Below are positions 11,612-21,232 of a DNA stretch of 43,428 bases, in pieces. The notes below the pieces were generated by a model. The model saw only the letters and a program-made list of their open reading frames with translations. It made no database searches and had not been told where the DNA came from. Both the position numbers and the translations under genes were made by a program. Numbering within the stretch: the first letter of the stretch is position 1; every line of letters begins with the position of its first letter. Origin of the DNA: Gammaproteobacteria bacterium (GTDB lineage: Bacteria; Pseudomonadota; Gammaproteobacteria; Enterobacterales; Kangiellaceae); the NCBI GenBank assembly GCA_029880585.1, contig JAOUOC010000004.1, positions 1 to 43,428 of the forward strand, written 5' to 3'.

Positions 11612-12847
11612 GTGAGCAAACAAAAAACTTCTTTTAAAAAATCTCAAATTAAAATCGTTTTATTGGAAGGTATTCATCCTAGCGCTGAAAAAACTTTTCG
11701 TGATGATGGATATACCAATATTGTCAGTATTCCCAGTGCGCTACCATTTGATGAATTAGTCAGCTTGCTTGAGGATGCTCACTTTCTTGGCATTCGCTCC
11801 AGAACTCAAATTTCAGAATCTCTGCTCAATGCAACTCCAAAACTGGCGGCAATTGGTTGTTTTTGTATTGGCACCAATCAGGTCGATCTTTACGCTACAC
11901 AAATGCGAGGTATTCCTGTTTTTAATGCGCCTTTTGCTAATACCCGTAGTGTTGCAGAACTGGTTTTAGGTGAAATGATTTTGCTACTCAGAGGCATTCC
12001 TGAAAAAAATGCAGCCGCGCATAGAGGTCAATGGTTAAAGTCTGCTGCCAACTCTTATGAAACTCGCGGTAAGGTCTTGGGAATTGTCGGCTATGGGCAC
12101 ATAGGTACCCAGATTGGTATCTTGGCTGAAAATATGGGCATGAAAGTTCAGTTTTATGATATTGAGAAAAAACTTTCCCTGGGCAATGCAAGATCTGCCA
12201 AAAACTTTCAAAATTTATTGGAAACTTCTGATGTAGTGAGTTTTCATGTGCCGGAAACGCCGCAAACCAAAAATATGATGAATGCTGAAGCATTCGAACA
12301 TTTAAAATCTGGCTCTGTTCTTGTAAACGCTTCTCGCGGCACCGTGGTTGATATTGATGCGTTGGCTGAAAATCTTAAATCTGGCAAGGTGATAGGTGCA
12401 GCTATTGATGTTTTTCCTGTTGAACCCAAATCTAATGATGACGAATTTGTTTCGCCTCTCAGAGAATTCGATAATGTTATCCTGACGCCACATGTAGGTG
12501 GTAGCACCAAGGAGGCACAGGCTAATATTGGCATTGAGGTTACCGAAAAATTGATCAAATACAGCAATAATGGCTCGACTGTTTCTTCTGTAAACTTCCC
12601 TGAAGTGGCCTTGCCACCACATGAAGGTAAACATCGTATTTGTCACATTCACAGAAATGCGCCCGGCATTCTTGCCAAAATTAATGACCTTTTCTCCAGT
12701 CAAAATGTAAATATCTCCGCGCAATATCTGCAAACAAACGAGAATGTTGGTTATGTAGTGACCGATATAGATGAGACTTCCAGTGATAAAGCTTTTGAAT
12801 CACTGAGGGAAATTCCGGGTACAGTTAAGAGCAGGATTTTGTACTAA
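11612..12847 (+). CDS. serA: D-3-phosphoglycerate dehydrogenase (with ACT domain)
   Basis: 411 aa; GKVLGIVGYGHIGTQIGILAENMGM Rossmann motif, catalytic TPHVGGSTKEAQ, C-terminal ACT-like segment. Confidence 0.93.
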   Translation: MSKQKTSFKKSQIKIVLLEGIHPSAEKTFRDDGYTNIVSIPSALPFDELVSLLEDAHFLGIRSRTQISESLLNATPKLAAIGCFCIGTNQVDLYATQMRGIPVFNAPFANTRSVAELVLGEMILLLRGIPEKNAAAHRGQWLKSAANSYETRGKVLGIVGYGHIGTQIGILAENMGMKVQFYDIEKKLSLGNARSAKNFQNLLETSDVVSFHVPETPQTKNMMNAEAFEHLKSGSVLVNASRGTVVDIDALAENLKSGKVIGAAIDVFPVEPKSNDDEFVSPLREFDNVILTPHVGGSTKEAQANIGIEVTEKLIKYSNNGSTVSSVNFPEVALPPHEGKHRICHIHRNAPGILAKINDLFSSQNVNISAQYLQTNENVGYVVTDIDETSSDKAFESLREIPGTVKSRILY

Positions 12848-12866
12848 TAATTCAAGGTTTTAATGG

Positions 12867-12886
12867 ATTCCGGTCTTCACCGGAAT
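12867..12886. terminator. Perfect hairpin between convergent serA and thioesterase
   Basis: ATTCCGGT-CTTC-ACCGGAAT: 8-bp perfect stem; no strong T-tract. Confidence 0.45.
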
Positions 12887-12909
12887 GAATGTGTAGTTGA
12901 ACCAGATTA

Positions 12910-13362
12910 TTAGCCATTAACATTTGAGCCTGCATGATCAACAACAATTCCTTTTGCTCCCTTTTCAAGCTGGTCTCTTACGTCCTTTGGAATTTCCATC
13001 TTGGTATGTTCTATAGGGCTAACCATAACATAAACAATTTCACCATGAGCCAATAGCTGCGATGTTGCTTGATTATAGAAATCCACCAGAAACGAAAAAG
13101 ATGAATTGCCGATTTTGTTTAACCTGATTTTTATGGCAAGTACTTCATCAAAGTGCGCAGGCGCTTTCCAGTTTATGGAAACATTAACCACCTGCATATC
13201 CAGTCCTTTGGATAGAATGTCGTTGTAATCTCCCCAAATTACTCGCATATATTCATTAAAGGCGACATCAATATAATCAACATATCTTCCATTAAAGACT
13301 ACCCTCTGAGCATCACACTCAGAATACCTGACTCTTAGAAGATAACAAAAATCATCACTCAT
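12910..13362 (-). CDS. Acyl-CoA thioesterase, 4HBT/YbgC-FadM-like
   Basis: MSDDFCYLLRVRYSECDAQRVVFNGRYVDYIDVAFNEYMR hotdog motif; internal ATG at 13362 preferred over 13410. Confidence 0.8.
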   Translation of the reverse strand: MSDDFCYLLRVRYSECDAQRVVFNGRYVDYIDVAFNEYMRVIWGDYNDILSKGLDMQVVNVSINWKAPAHFDEVLAIKIRLNKIGNSSFSFLVDFYNQATSQLLAHGEIVYVMVSPIEHTKMEIPKDVRDQLEKGAKGIVVDHAGSNVNG

Positions 13363-13855
13363 TTTCCTGTTTCCCAATCCACTTCTGCCAATACTCGGCA
13401 TTACCGGCACCCGTCGCTAACTCATAACTCGAAAAACCATGCTTTTTATAGGCTGCTTTAGCAATTTCATTATTACTGAGTACTTCCAATGTTAATTTGC
13501 AACAATCCCACGATTTAGCCATTACCTCTATCTCGTTCAAGAGCTTTATACTGAGTTGCATTCCTCTGAATTTCTTACTCACCATCAGATCATGAATATT
13601 AACCAGTGGCTTGCAAGCAAAGGTAGAGAAGTTTTTAAAACAATTGGCAAGGGCGGCTGGCTCTCCATCTACAAATACCAAGACTGCAAAGGCATTTGGT
13701 AATTTTGCTAATTCTGAAACCAGATTCTTTTTTACGTAATCCGATAATTGTTTGCCGCCACCAATGGGCTCACTGGCATATTCATTGAGTAAATTCAAAA
13801 TGGCTTTTGCATGTTCGGGATTGCTGTAATCTGCTTTTAAAATTTCTATCGACAT
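13355..13855 (-). CDS. GNAT-family N-acetyltransferase
   Basis: 166 aa; VNIHDLMVSKKFRGMQLSIKLLNEIE and NEIAKAAYKKHGF motifs. Confidence 0.85.
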   Translation of the reverse strand: MSIEILKADYSNPEHAKAILNLLNEYASEPIGGGKQLSDYVKKNLVSELAKLPNAFAVLVFVDGEPAALANCFKNFSTFACKPLVNIHDLMVSKKFRGMQLSIKLLNEIEVMAKSWDCCKLTLEVLSNNEIAKAAYKKHGFSSYELATGAGNAEYWQKWIGKQENE

Positions 13856-13897
13856 CTTTTTAATTCTGAAAAAAAAGAATCAGTTTAACTGATCAAA

Positions 13898-14584
13898 CTA
13901 ATAGGTTAAACCATGAATTGATTTGGCTATTATTTTGGCACAATCAGAGGGGTTGACTTGTGTTATCAAATGACCTCCTTCAACTTTTTCGACATCCAAT
14001 TTTTCAAAAACCCTTTCAAAGTCTTTTACACTTTCTTTTCTAATTAATCGATCTTTTGAAGCCTTAATGTAAACAACCGGAATTGAAGATTTGATATCTG
14101 CCTTTTTCAATTGTTTCATCAAATTTATCCGACTGATTAACACTTCTGGTTTTATCATTTTGATGGTTTCGTTAAACATGCTAATAAGCGACTTATCTAC
14201 TTTTATTCCAAATAGCATTTTTTTACATATCCAATCTGGAACGGTTATTTTCAACAGCCATTTTAGCGGAACAAAGCTTGCTAATGCTAACCAAAACTTT
14301 GAAGGTTTATCCAAAAAACTGGCGACAAAGATAACTTTCTTCAAATTCTTATTTTCTTTTAACGCTATTTGGTAAGCGATATAACCTGAGAAAGATTCTG
14401 CCACCAATACAAAATCCTCTTCAGGCAATCTATCAATAACATAAGAAACCAATTCCTCATAATCCATTACTTTATCTAACGGATAGGAAATTATTATTGA
14501 TTCAATCTTCTCTGGTAGTTTATCTGTTAATGGTCGGAACATTTCACCAGTCCCATCCATTCCGGGCAGTAAAACAGCTTTCAT
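13898..14584 (-). CDS. Alpha/beta hydrolase-like protein
   Basis: 228 aa; LLPGMDGTGEMF, nucleophile elbow VAESFSGY, C-terminal VEGGHLI. Confidence 0.75.
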   Translation of the reverse strand: MKAVLLPGMDGTGEMFRPLTDKLPEKIESIIISYPLDKVMDYEELVSYVIDRLPEEDFVLVAESFSGYIAYQIALKENKNLKKVIFVASFLDKPSKFWLALASFVPLKWLLKITVPDWICKKMLFGIKVDKSLISMFNETIKMIKPEVLISRINLMKQLKKADIKSSIPVVYIKASKDRLIRKESVKDFERVFEKLDVEKVEGGHLITQVNPSDCAKIIAKSIHGLTY

Positions 14585-14602
14585 TTTCGCACTTCTTTTT
14601 AA

Positions 14603-15088
14603 TTAGTATTTAATATTCTCAGTGTACATCACTTTCTTGCCCTCGAAACTATCATAAAAATCCTGATGCGCACTGAAAGAAAAAGTGTCTCTTCTTTCTT
14701 TGTATTTAGCAACCCAGTCTATCAGCATCGAGAGATTACCTTCTTGTTCTTCTTTAGTTTGATATTTATGAGGTTCCCAAGGTCGGTTTTTGGCATTAGC
14801 AATACATTGCTCAATAGACAGGTTCAAAAAGATAATTTCTGTAGCCTTATTTTTTAACAATTCAAGCAAATCACTGTAGCATCCCTCAACTACCCAATCT
14901 TTATTTTGACTGAGAAAATCATTTATTTTAATTCGAGAATCCGACAACAGCATTCTTTGTGGTGGTATTTCGGGTAGCCAGGCAATTGTGTCCAGATCAA
15001 GATGTTCCAGACTATCTTTATCTGCCAGATGTCTGGCCAACGTCGATTTCCCTGACCCTGAATTGCCAAAGATTAATATTCTTTTCAT
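14603..15088 (-). CDS. P-loop ATPase / adenylate-kinase-like protein
   Basis: MKRILIFGNSGSGKSTLARHLADK with Walker A GNSGSGKST; internal ATG at 15088 preferred. Confidence 0.75.
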   Translation of the reverse strand: MKRILIFGNSGSGKSTLARHLADKDSLEHLDLDTIAWLPEIPPQRMLLSDSRIKINDFLSQNKDWVVEGCYSDLLELLKNKATEIIFLNLSIEQCIANAKNRPWEPHKYQTKEEQEGNLSMLIDWVAKYKERRDTFSFSAHQDFYDSFEGKKVMYTENIKY

Positions 15089-15096
15089 TTTTATTC

Positions 15097-15291
15097 TTAT
15101 TTTTCCTTCGGCTTTAACGGCGCCAAAAGCGCGTAAAAAATCCAGGCAAACCAGGATATAAAAATCATTAACATTAACCATGCAACTTTTTCTTTACCTG
15201 TAGTTTTATCTGAAGTCACCACAATAAGAAAAGGCAATAGCCAGATAAAAGCTATCACTAATAAAAATAATAATCCAAAATTTATTTCCAT
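15097..15291 (-). CDS. Small membrane protein, PLDc_N-like
   Basis: 64 aa with two TMs and a TTGKEKVAWLMLMIFISWFAWIFYALLA motif. Confidence 0.55.
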   Translation of the reverse strand: MEINFGLLFLLVIAFIWLLPFLIVVTSDKTTGKEKVAWLMLMIFISWFAWIFYALLAPLKPKEK

Positions 15292-15382
15292 AATTTTTTT
15301 CCTTCCCGGTTATTTCTAGCTTTCAAATTCATTTATTTGTACCAATATCCAATCAAACTAAAATCACCCATTAAAACTAATT

Positions 15383-15949
15383 TTAATCAACAATCTCCCA
15401 ACCACCAGAATCCAGATAATCTGCAATAAATTTGATTCGCTCTGTCACTTCATTCAATAAGTTCGTTTTAGGATGTTTTTTTAAAAACGCTTCTAACGCT
15501 TTCTTTTCTACTTTCAAATCCCAATAATTATGACTATCAGGAAGAACATATATCAACTCATATTCGGCATCATCGACCAAATCTGATTTTGGATGTTTTT
15601 TTATAATTTGCTGAAAGTGATAACCATCATAACTGACGAAATCACCAAAGTTTTCCGAGTGTACAATTTTCATATGTAAATCTTGGGAGATGGCTTGCTC
15701 AACACTAAACTCTTGCAAACTTATTTCCAGATTACTCGCAGTTTGACCTAGCGCTAATAAAATAGCTGCTTCTGGAATATTTACCGGCTTACTATTAAGC
15801 AAGTCATGCAATAGAAGTGCTTTGTCATATTCATGTTCTTTTGAGTTAACAATTTCCTCCAGAACATTGGCTGGTTTTTCTGCTGCCGAAATACCGCTAT
15901 TATGTATTGTCAAAAGTACTGCTATTATTATGTTCAAACTGTTTTTCAT
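15383..15949 (-). CDS. Hypothetical secreted protein with helical-repeat-like segments
   Basis: 188 aa; N-terminal signal-like segment; KKHPKSDL and KKHPKTNL units spaced 40 aa apart. Confidence 0.55.
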   Translation of the reverse strand: MKNSLNIIIAVLLTIHNSGISAAEKPANVLEEIVNSKEHEYDKALLLHDLLNSKPVNIPEAAILLALGQTASNLEISLQEFSVEQAISQDLHMKIVHSENFGDFVSYDGYHFQQIIKKHPKSDLVDDAEYELIYVLPDSHNYWDLKVEKKALEAFLKKHPKTNLLNEVTERIKFIADYLDSGGWEIVD

Positions 15950-15972
15950 ACTTTTTCCCCTTATCTGTTTTG

Positions 15973-16815
15973 TTATGGTATATCTTGCCGAACACCTTCA
16001 TCAATCTTGCTTTTCTCATGATTCAATTTATCGCTGACAGTATGTAAATTAATATCATTAATTAATGTTACTAGCACAAAACTGAGCATTATTAATAAAT
16101 ACCATGAACTCAGCTTTGCGATGGACACAATTTTCCATCCTTGAGTTTGATCTGGATAAAGCCAAATATTAGTAAAGGTTGCCATATTTTCAGCAAACCA
16201 GATAAACAGTGAGACCAAAAACCAACCAAACAACAATGGCATATTTCGATGAGTCTTAACAATTCTGAAATAAATCCTTGTTTTGTAAAACATCAAAAAG
16301 GTTAGTGCAAATAATACCCATCTGAAATCCCAAATAAAATGATGACTGAAAAAATTGATGTAAATGAATGTAACCAAAAGTATGGTTAAGAATTTGTTGG
16401 GGTATTCAGAATATCGAAATTCAAATAGACGCCAGGCTCTGGCAATATAACTTCCAACAGCACTATACATAAAACCTGCAAATAAAGGGACATTACCAAT
16501 TCCAAAAATAAATTCTTCAGGATAATGCCAGGATTGAATGCTATCGGATGTTTTAAAGATCTCCATCAATGTGGCAACGAGATGAAAAACAATTATTACA
16601 ACTGACTCTCGCCAGGTTTCCATTTTTGTAGCTAACAAAAATATCTGAAAAACAATGGCCGAGATAAATAGAAAATCGTAGCGATGCAGGCTTTCCAGCG
16701 GATACCAGTAACGGGTGACTATGATAAGAAGAAGTAAAAAACCGCCAAAAATACAGGCATTGGCCTCTTTAATCCCAAATATCCAGAACTCTTTTAAAAA
16801 CTGCTTGGCTGACAT
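15973..16815 (-). CDS. DUF817-like integral membrane protein
   Basis: 280 aa polytopic; sequence resembles DUF817 (KEANACIFGGFLL, FGIGNVPLFAGFMYSAVGSYIARAWRLF). Confidence 0.7.
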   Translation of the reverse strand: MSAKQFLKEFWIFGIKEANACIFGGFLLLLIIVTRYWYPLESLHRYDFLFISAIVFQIFLLATKMETWRESVVIIVFHLVATLMEIFKTSDSIQSWHYPEEFIFGIGNVPLFAGFMYSAVGSYIARAWRLFEFRYSEYPNKFLTILLVTFIYINFFSHHFIWDFRWVLFALTFLMFYKTRIYFRIVKTHRNMPLLFGWFLVSLFIWFAENMATFTNIWLYPDQTQGWKIVSIAKLSSWYLLIMLSFVLVTLINDINLHTVSDKLNHEKSKIDEGVRQDIP

Positions 16816-16912
16816 AGCTATTTTCTTAACTTATATTTTTTATTTATTGAAGATCTGATATTCCCAGACATTCAACAAAACTTCAACTAATCGTAAATCT
16901 ATTTATACTAAG

Positions 16913-16929
16913 CGCACCATATTAGTGCA
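16913..16929 (+). promoter_or_regulatory. Putative NtrC binding site upstream of ntrB
   Basis: CGCACCATATTAGTGCA resembles the NtrC site TGCACTATATTGGTGCA (14/17 by eye) and lies 52 bp upstream of the ntrB ATG. Confidence 0.6.
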
Positions 16930-16980
16930 AAAATTCTACTTTTGCGTTAAAATCACAAAAACTGTGCAAATTAATTAACT

Positions 16981-18012
16981 ATGTCATCTTTACTCTCAAT
17001 AAACTCTCTTAATACAGCGGTTATGCTGTTAAAAATCGATTATGAAATCATGGATCTGAATGATTCTGCCGCACAGTTACTTATGCGATCCCGAAAATCG
17101 TTGATTGGCCACAATCTGTTTGAGTTAATACAAAGCGAATGGGATCAACAACGTCTGAATTTGCTGATTGAAAGAAATCAATCAACTTTTATTGAAGAAG
17201 CCCACCTGATTGTTCATAACCAATCTTTATTGTGCAATTTGTTTCTTTCAACTTTTGAAGAAGACGGTAATCAATTTTTGCTTTTGGAAATACAAACTGG
17301 TGAGCATCACAGTCACATTCGAAAAGATATTGAATTGCAACACCAGAGTCGTATCAGCAATCATTTAATACGAAACCTTGCTCATGAAATAAAAAACCCG
17401 CTTGGCGGCATTAAAGGTGCAGCCCAGTTGTTGCAAAGAAAATTTGCAGATGAAAGTTTTAAAAAATATAGCCAGATCATTATTCAGGAAACTGATCGAC
17501 TGGGTGATTTGGTTGATCGCTTGCTTTTGCCAGCAAAAATCGAAGACAAGTCACACTGCAATGTTCATCAACTCATTGATAAGGCACTTGATTTGATTCT
17601 ACTAAATTATCCTGATCTGCAGATAATTCGGGATTATGATCCGAGTCTTCCTGACTTATTTATTTCCGTTGGGCAAATACAACAGGCATTATTAAATTTG
17701 ATCAAGAATGCTGCTGAAGCGGTGCAACCTGATGGTGAAATCATATTGAAGACCCGAGTACAACTTCAGCAAACAATTGGTGAAGTACAATATAAAAAAG
17801 TGATGCGAATTGATGTTATTGATACGGGTGAAGGTATTCCTGAAGCGATTATCAAGGATATATTCTTTCCTACCATCAGTGGAAAAAATAGCAGTGGTCT
17901 GGGGCTGAGCATTGCTCAATCATTGGTGCAAAGGCATGATGGAATTATTGAACTGGATAAACAACACATACATACCTGCTTTAGCGTTTACTTGCCAATT
18001 AAGGAACAATAG
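16981..18012 (+). CDS. glnL: Nitrogen regulation sensor kinase NtrB (GlnL)
   Basis: 343 aa; PAS domain, HisKA (NLAHEIKNPLGGIKGAAQLLQR), HATPase (SSGLGLSIAQSLVQRHDG); abuts ntrC. Confidence 0.92.
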   Translation: MSSLLSINSLNTAVMLLKIDYEIMDLNDSAAQLLMRSRKSLIGHNLFELIQSEWDQQRLNLLIERNQSTFIEEAHLIVHNQSLLCNLFLSTFEEDGNQFLLLEIQTGEHHSHIRKDIELQHQSRISNHLIRNLAHEIKNPLGGIKGAAQLLQRKFADESFKKYSQIIIQETDRLGDLVDRLLLPAKIEDKSHCNVHQLIDKALDLILLNYPDLQIIRDYDPSLPDLFISVGQIQQALLNLIKNAAEAVQPDGEIILKTRVQLQQTIGEVQYKKVMRIDVIDTGEGIPEAIIKDIFFPTISGKNSSGLGLSIAQSLVQRHDGIIELDKQHIHTCFSVYLPIKEQ

Positions 18013-19416
18013 ATGAACGATACAAAAGTAAACTCTCTCAAAAAGATTTTATTGGTTGATGATGACGACAGCATTCGCTGGGTATTAAACGAACTGCTAG
18101 TTGATTTGGGTTATCAGGTAACTCAGGCTGTCTCAGCTGAGCAGGCCATTCAACTATTAAAATCAAGCCTGTTTGATTTACTGATTTCTGATGTCAGAAT
18201 GCCTGGGCAATCAGGTATGGACTTAATGGCGCACGTGCAACAACATTATTCTGGTATGCCGACCATAATTATGACGGCCCACTCTGATTTGGAAAGCGCG
18301 GTTCAGGCTTACCAAAAAGGTGCTTTTGAGTATTTACCCAAACCCTTTGATCTGGATGAAGTAGCCGCAACAGTTGGGCGAGCACTCGCAGCAATTAGCC
18401 CTCCTCAAAATAAAACCACCTCCACAAAACCTGCCGTTCACTACTCTATCATCGGTGAATCTCCTGCCATGCAAAATTTATATCGTGCTATCGGCAGGCT
18501 TTCAGGCTCTCACATGACAATTTTATTGCAGGGTGAATCGGGTACCGGTAAAGAACTGGTTGCAAAGGCACTTCATCACAACAGCCCAAGAAAAAATTCA
18601 CCCTTTATTGCTCTTAACATGGCGGCATTGCCCAAGGATTTGATTGAGTCAGAATTATTTGGCCATGAAAAAGGTGCTTTTACCGGAGCGCAAAATCGTT
18701 ATTTGGGTCGATTTGAGCAAGCCAATCAGGGCACGCTGTTTTTGGATGAAATTGGAGATATGCCTCTGGAAACACAGTCGAGATTACTGCGAGTTTTATC
18801 AGAAGGCAGTTTCTATCGTTTGGGCGCAAATCAGCCAACTCAGGTTGATGTACGTTTTATTGCGGCAACCCATCAGGATCTGACAACAAAAGTGGCAAAG
18901 GGTGAATTTAGAGAAGATCTCTATCATCGGCTTAATGTTATCCCGATCCAGTTGCCAGCATTAAGAGAGAGAACTGGCGATATTGCATTATTGACCAATT
19001 ATTTTTTCTCTAGTATTGCTAAAGAACTGGATGAACCTGAGAAAATTCTTACCGATGATGCCTTAAATTTATTACAAAACTATCAGTGGCCTGGCAATGT
19101 CAGACAGTTGGAGAATGTTTGCCGACGTATTTGTGTTATGGCAAATAGTCAGGTGATCTCAGCTCATGATATACCCGAAGAAATTTCCGGTAACTCACAA
19201 GAAGTTAAATCAGATCTTTCCTGGCAAAACCGAATGTCCAATAATCTTTTGAACGAACTACAAAAAGGTAACGAGCAATCTTTAATCAGTATTCAATCTG
19301 AAATTGAAAAATTGCTTATAAAAACAGCCTTAAAAGCTACCTCAGGTAAAAAAGCAGAAGCTGCCAAACTTTTGGGTTGGGGAAGGAACACTTTGACAAG
19401 AAAATTAAAAAACTGA
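18013..19416 (+). CDS. glnG: Nitrogen regulation response regulator NtrC (GlnG)
   Basis: 467 aa; receiver, sigma-54 AAA+ domain (GESGTGKELVAKALH, ELFGHEKGAFTGA), C-terminal Fis-type HTH (KAEAAKLLGWGRNTLTRKLK). Confidence 0.95.
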   Translation: MNDTKVNSLKKILLVDDDDSIRWVLNELLVDLGYQVTQAVSAEQAIQLLKSSLFDLLISDVRMPGQSGMDLMAHVQQHYSGMPTIIMTAHSDLESAVQAYQKGAFEYLPKPFDLDEVAATVGRALAAISPPQNKTTSTKPAVHYSIIGESPAMQNLYRAIGRLSGSHMTILLQGESGTGKELVAKALHHNSPRKNSPFIALNMAALPKDLIESELFGHEKGAFTGAQNRYLGRFEQANQGTLFLDEIGDMPLETQSRLLRVLSEGSFYRLGANQPTQVDVRFIAATHQDLTTKVAKGEFREDLYHRLNVIPIQLPALRERTGDIALLTNYFFSSIAKELDEPEKILTDDALNLLQNYQWPGNVRQLENVCRRICVMANSQVISAHDIPEEISGNSQEVKSDLSWQNRMSNNLLNELQKGNEQSLISIQSEIEKLLIKTALKATSGKKAEAAKLLGWGRNTLTRKLKN

Positions 19417-19444
19417 TTTTCACCACAAGATCATGATTATTACA

Positions 19445-19686
19445 CCACTGAGACACAGAATACACAGAATACACAGAGGGAAATCAAAACAATATTTTTG
19501 TTAAAAGACCAGTATTATTAGTTAGTCAGAATTCCCGTGATGATAAACATTTAACTTTTTAATTTTGCTTCGAGATTTTCACTCATGAATTAAAAGGTTC
19601 TTATATGGTCTGGTTTAAAATGGAATTCGTCAAAGAATAGATTAAATGCATTCTCTGTGTGCTCTGTACCTCTGTACCTCTGTGGT
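19445..19686. repeat. Intergenic element bounded by inverted CACAGA-type repeats
   Basis: Left arm CCACTGAGACACAGAATACACAGAATACACAGAGG (19445-19479); right arm CTCTGTGTGCTCTGTACCTCTGTACCTCTGTGGT (19653-19686) is its imperfect inverted counterpart; no substantial ORF between. Confidence 0.75.
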
Positions 19687-19694
19687 AAGCGTAT

Positions 19695-20159
19695 TTAATC
19701 CCCGCCAGCAAAACCTTGCTGTCTCCAGGCTTCATAGCTAATGATTGCAACAGCATTGGAAAGATTTAAGCTGCGACTATTTTCTTGCATTGGAATTCGA
19801 ATTCGTAATTCTTCTGGAATACTATCCATTACAGCAGGTGCCAAACCATGTGTTTCAGCACCAAACAATAAAACATCATCTGGCTGGTATACAATCTGGC
19901 AATGATTTTTAGTCCCTTTGGTGGTACAGGCAATGATTCGTTTGCCATCCATAGACTCGACAAACTGTTGGTAGTTTTTATGAACAGTAGTATTTTGCAG
20001 ATCGCGATAATCCAATCCGGCACGTCTGACTTTCTTTTCGTCTAAATCAAAACCCATCGGCTCAATCAAATGCAGTTTACAGCCATTATTGGCTGCAAGG
20101 CGCATGATATTGCCCGTATTGGGTGCAATTTGGGGTTCAAAAAGTGCAATGTGAAACAT
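19695..20159 (-). CDS. trmL: tRNA (cytidine(34)-2'-O)-methyltransferase
   Basis: 154 aa [55 protein letters not shown]. Confidence 0.95.
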   Translation of the reverse strand: MFHIALFEPQIAPNTGNIMRLAANNGCKLHLIEPMGFDLDEKKVRRAGLDYRDLQNTTVHKNYQQFVESMDGKRIIACTTKGTKNHCQIVYQPDDVLLFGAETHGLAPAVMDSIPEELRIRIPMQENSRSLNLSNAVAIISYEAWRQQGFAGGD

Positions 20160-20177
20160 TGTGTATGAAAATCAGGT

Positions 20178-21191
20178 TTATGCGCCTTCTACTTTCATGG
20201 CACGGGTTAACAATTCCTTGGCGGCAATTCTAGGATCCATATTGAGATATAAAATGCTGTATATGGCTTTACAGATCGGCATATCAACACCGCGTTTTTG
20301 TGCCAGGTGATACACTTCACGAGTATTTCTTACGCCTTCAACAACCTGACCAATTTGGCTTGTTGCTTCCTGAACTGTCGCACCTTTTCCCAAAGCAATA
20401 CCAAAACGACGATTACGAGATTGGTCATCAGTACAGGTCAAAACCAGATCACCTAATCCAGCCATACCGGTAAAAGTATCCCGGTTTCCACCAATCGCTT
20501 CACCCATACGCATCATTTCGGCCAGGCCTCGTGTAATCAATGCTGTTCTGGCATTGGAACCGAAACCAAGTCCATCCGCAATTCCAGCACCTATAGCAAC
20601 AATATTTTTTAACGCACCGCCAAATTGTACGCCTTTCATATCTGAACTCAGATACACACGAAAAGTCTGGTTGACCAGACGCTGACTCAAATCAGCTGCA
20701 AACAGCGCATTGTTTGATGCCAGTGTAATGGCTGTTGGCGCTCCCACTGCTAACTCTTCAGCAAAAGTTGGGCCGGCAAGTATCGCTTTTTCACAATCCT
20801 CGCCAAATATCTCACTGACTTTTTCATCCAGAAAATCACTGCTTTCAGGCTCCAGACCTTTGCAAGCCCAGACTATTCTTACAGGGTTATTCACCAGAGC
20901 CTTTATTTTCTTTAAGGTCTCGGTAAAAGCATAACTTGGAGTAGCAATCAGAATATCGGAAGCAGTTGTAACGGCAAATTTGAAATCATCTGTAATTTCA
21001 AGAGAATCCGGCAAAGGGATATTGGGCAAATATTTTTGATTGACCCGCTTTTCCTTCATATTGGCAATTGATGTCGGATTTCTTCCCCACAAAATCGTTT
21101 TATTATCATTTTTAGCTAACAATATGGCCAGAGCAGTACCAAATGATCCTGCTCCCAATACTGCTATCGCCTGATTTTGAATCCCGGACAT
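20178..21191 (-). CDS. gpsA: Glycerol-3-phosphate dehydrogenase [NAD(P)+]
   Basis: 337 aa; VLGAGSFGTALAILLAKN, VWACKGLEPES, GPTFAEELAVGAPTAI, GGALKNIVAIGAGIADGLGFGSNARTALITRGLAEM. Confidence 0.95.
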   Translation of the reverse strand: MSGIQNQAIAVLGAGSFGTALAILLAKNDNKTILWGRNPTSIANMKEKRVNQKYLPNIPLPDSLEITDDFKFAVTTASDILIATPSYAFTETLKKIKALVNNPVRIVWACKGLEPESSDFLDEKVSEIFGEDCEKAILAGPTFAEELAVGAPTAITLASNNALFAADLSQRLVNQTFRVYLSSDMKGVQFGGALKNIVAIGAGIADGLGFGSNARTALITRGLAEMMRMGEAIGGNRDTFTGMAGLGDLVLTCTDDQSRNRRFGIALGKGATVQEATSQIGQVVEGVRNTREVYHLAQKRGVDMPICKAIYSILYLNMDPRIAAKELLTRAMKVEGA

Positions 21192-21232
21192 AAGCCAACT
21201 ACCTGATTTTTAAACCATTATTTGTCAGTTAC

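Noticed and set aside
12302-12733. 143-aa minus-strand ORF inside serA
   Set aside because: Fully antisense to a confidently identified conserved gene; no recognisable protein features.
19443-19480. Short tandem CACAGA units as a CRISPR remnant
   Set aside because: Units are about 9 bp with no spacers and no cas genes; arms are inverted, which fits an element boundary better.
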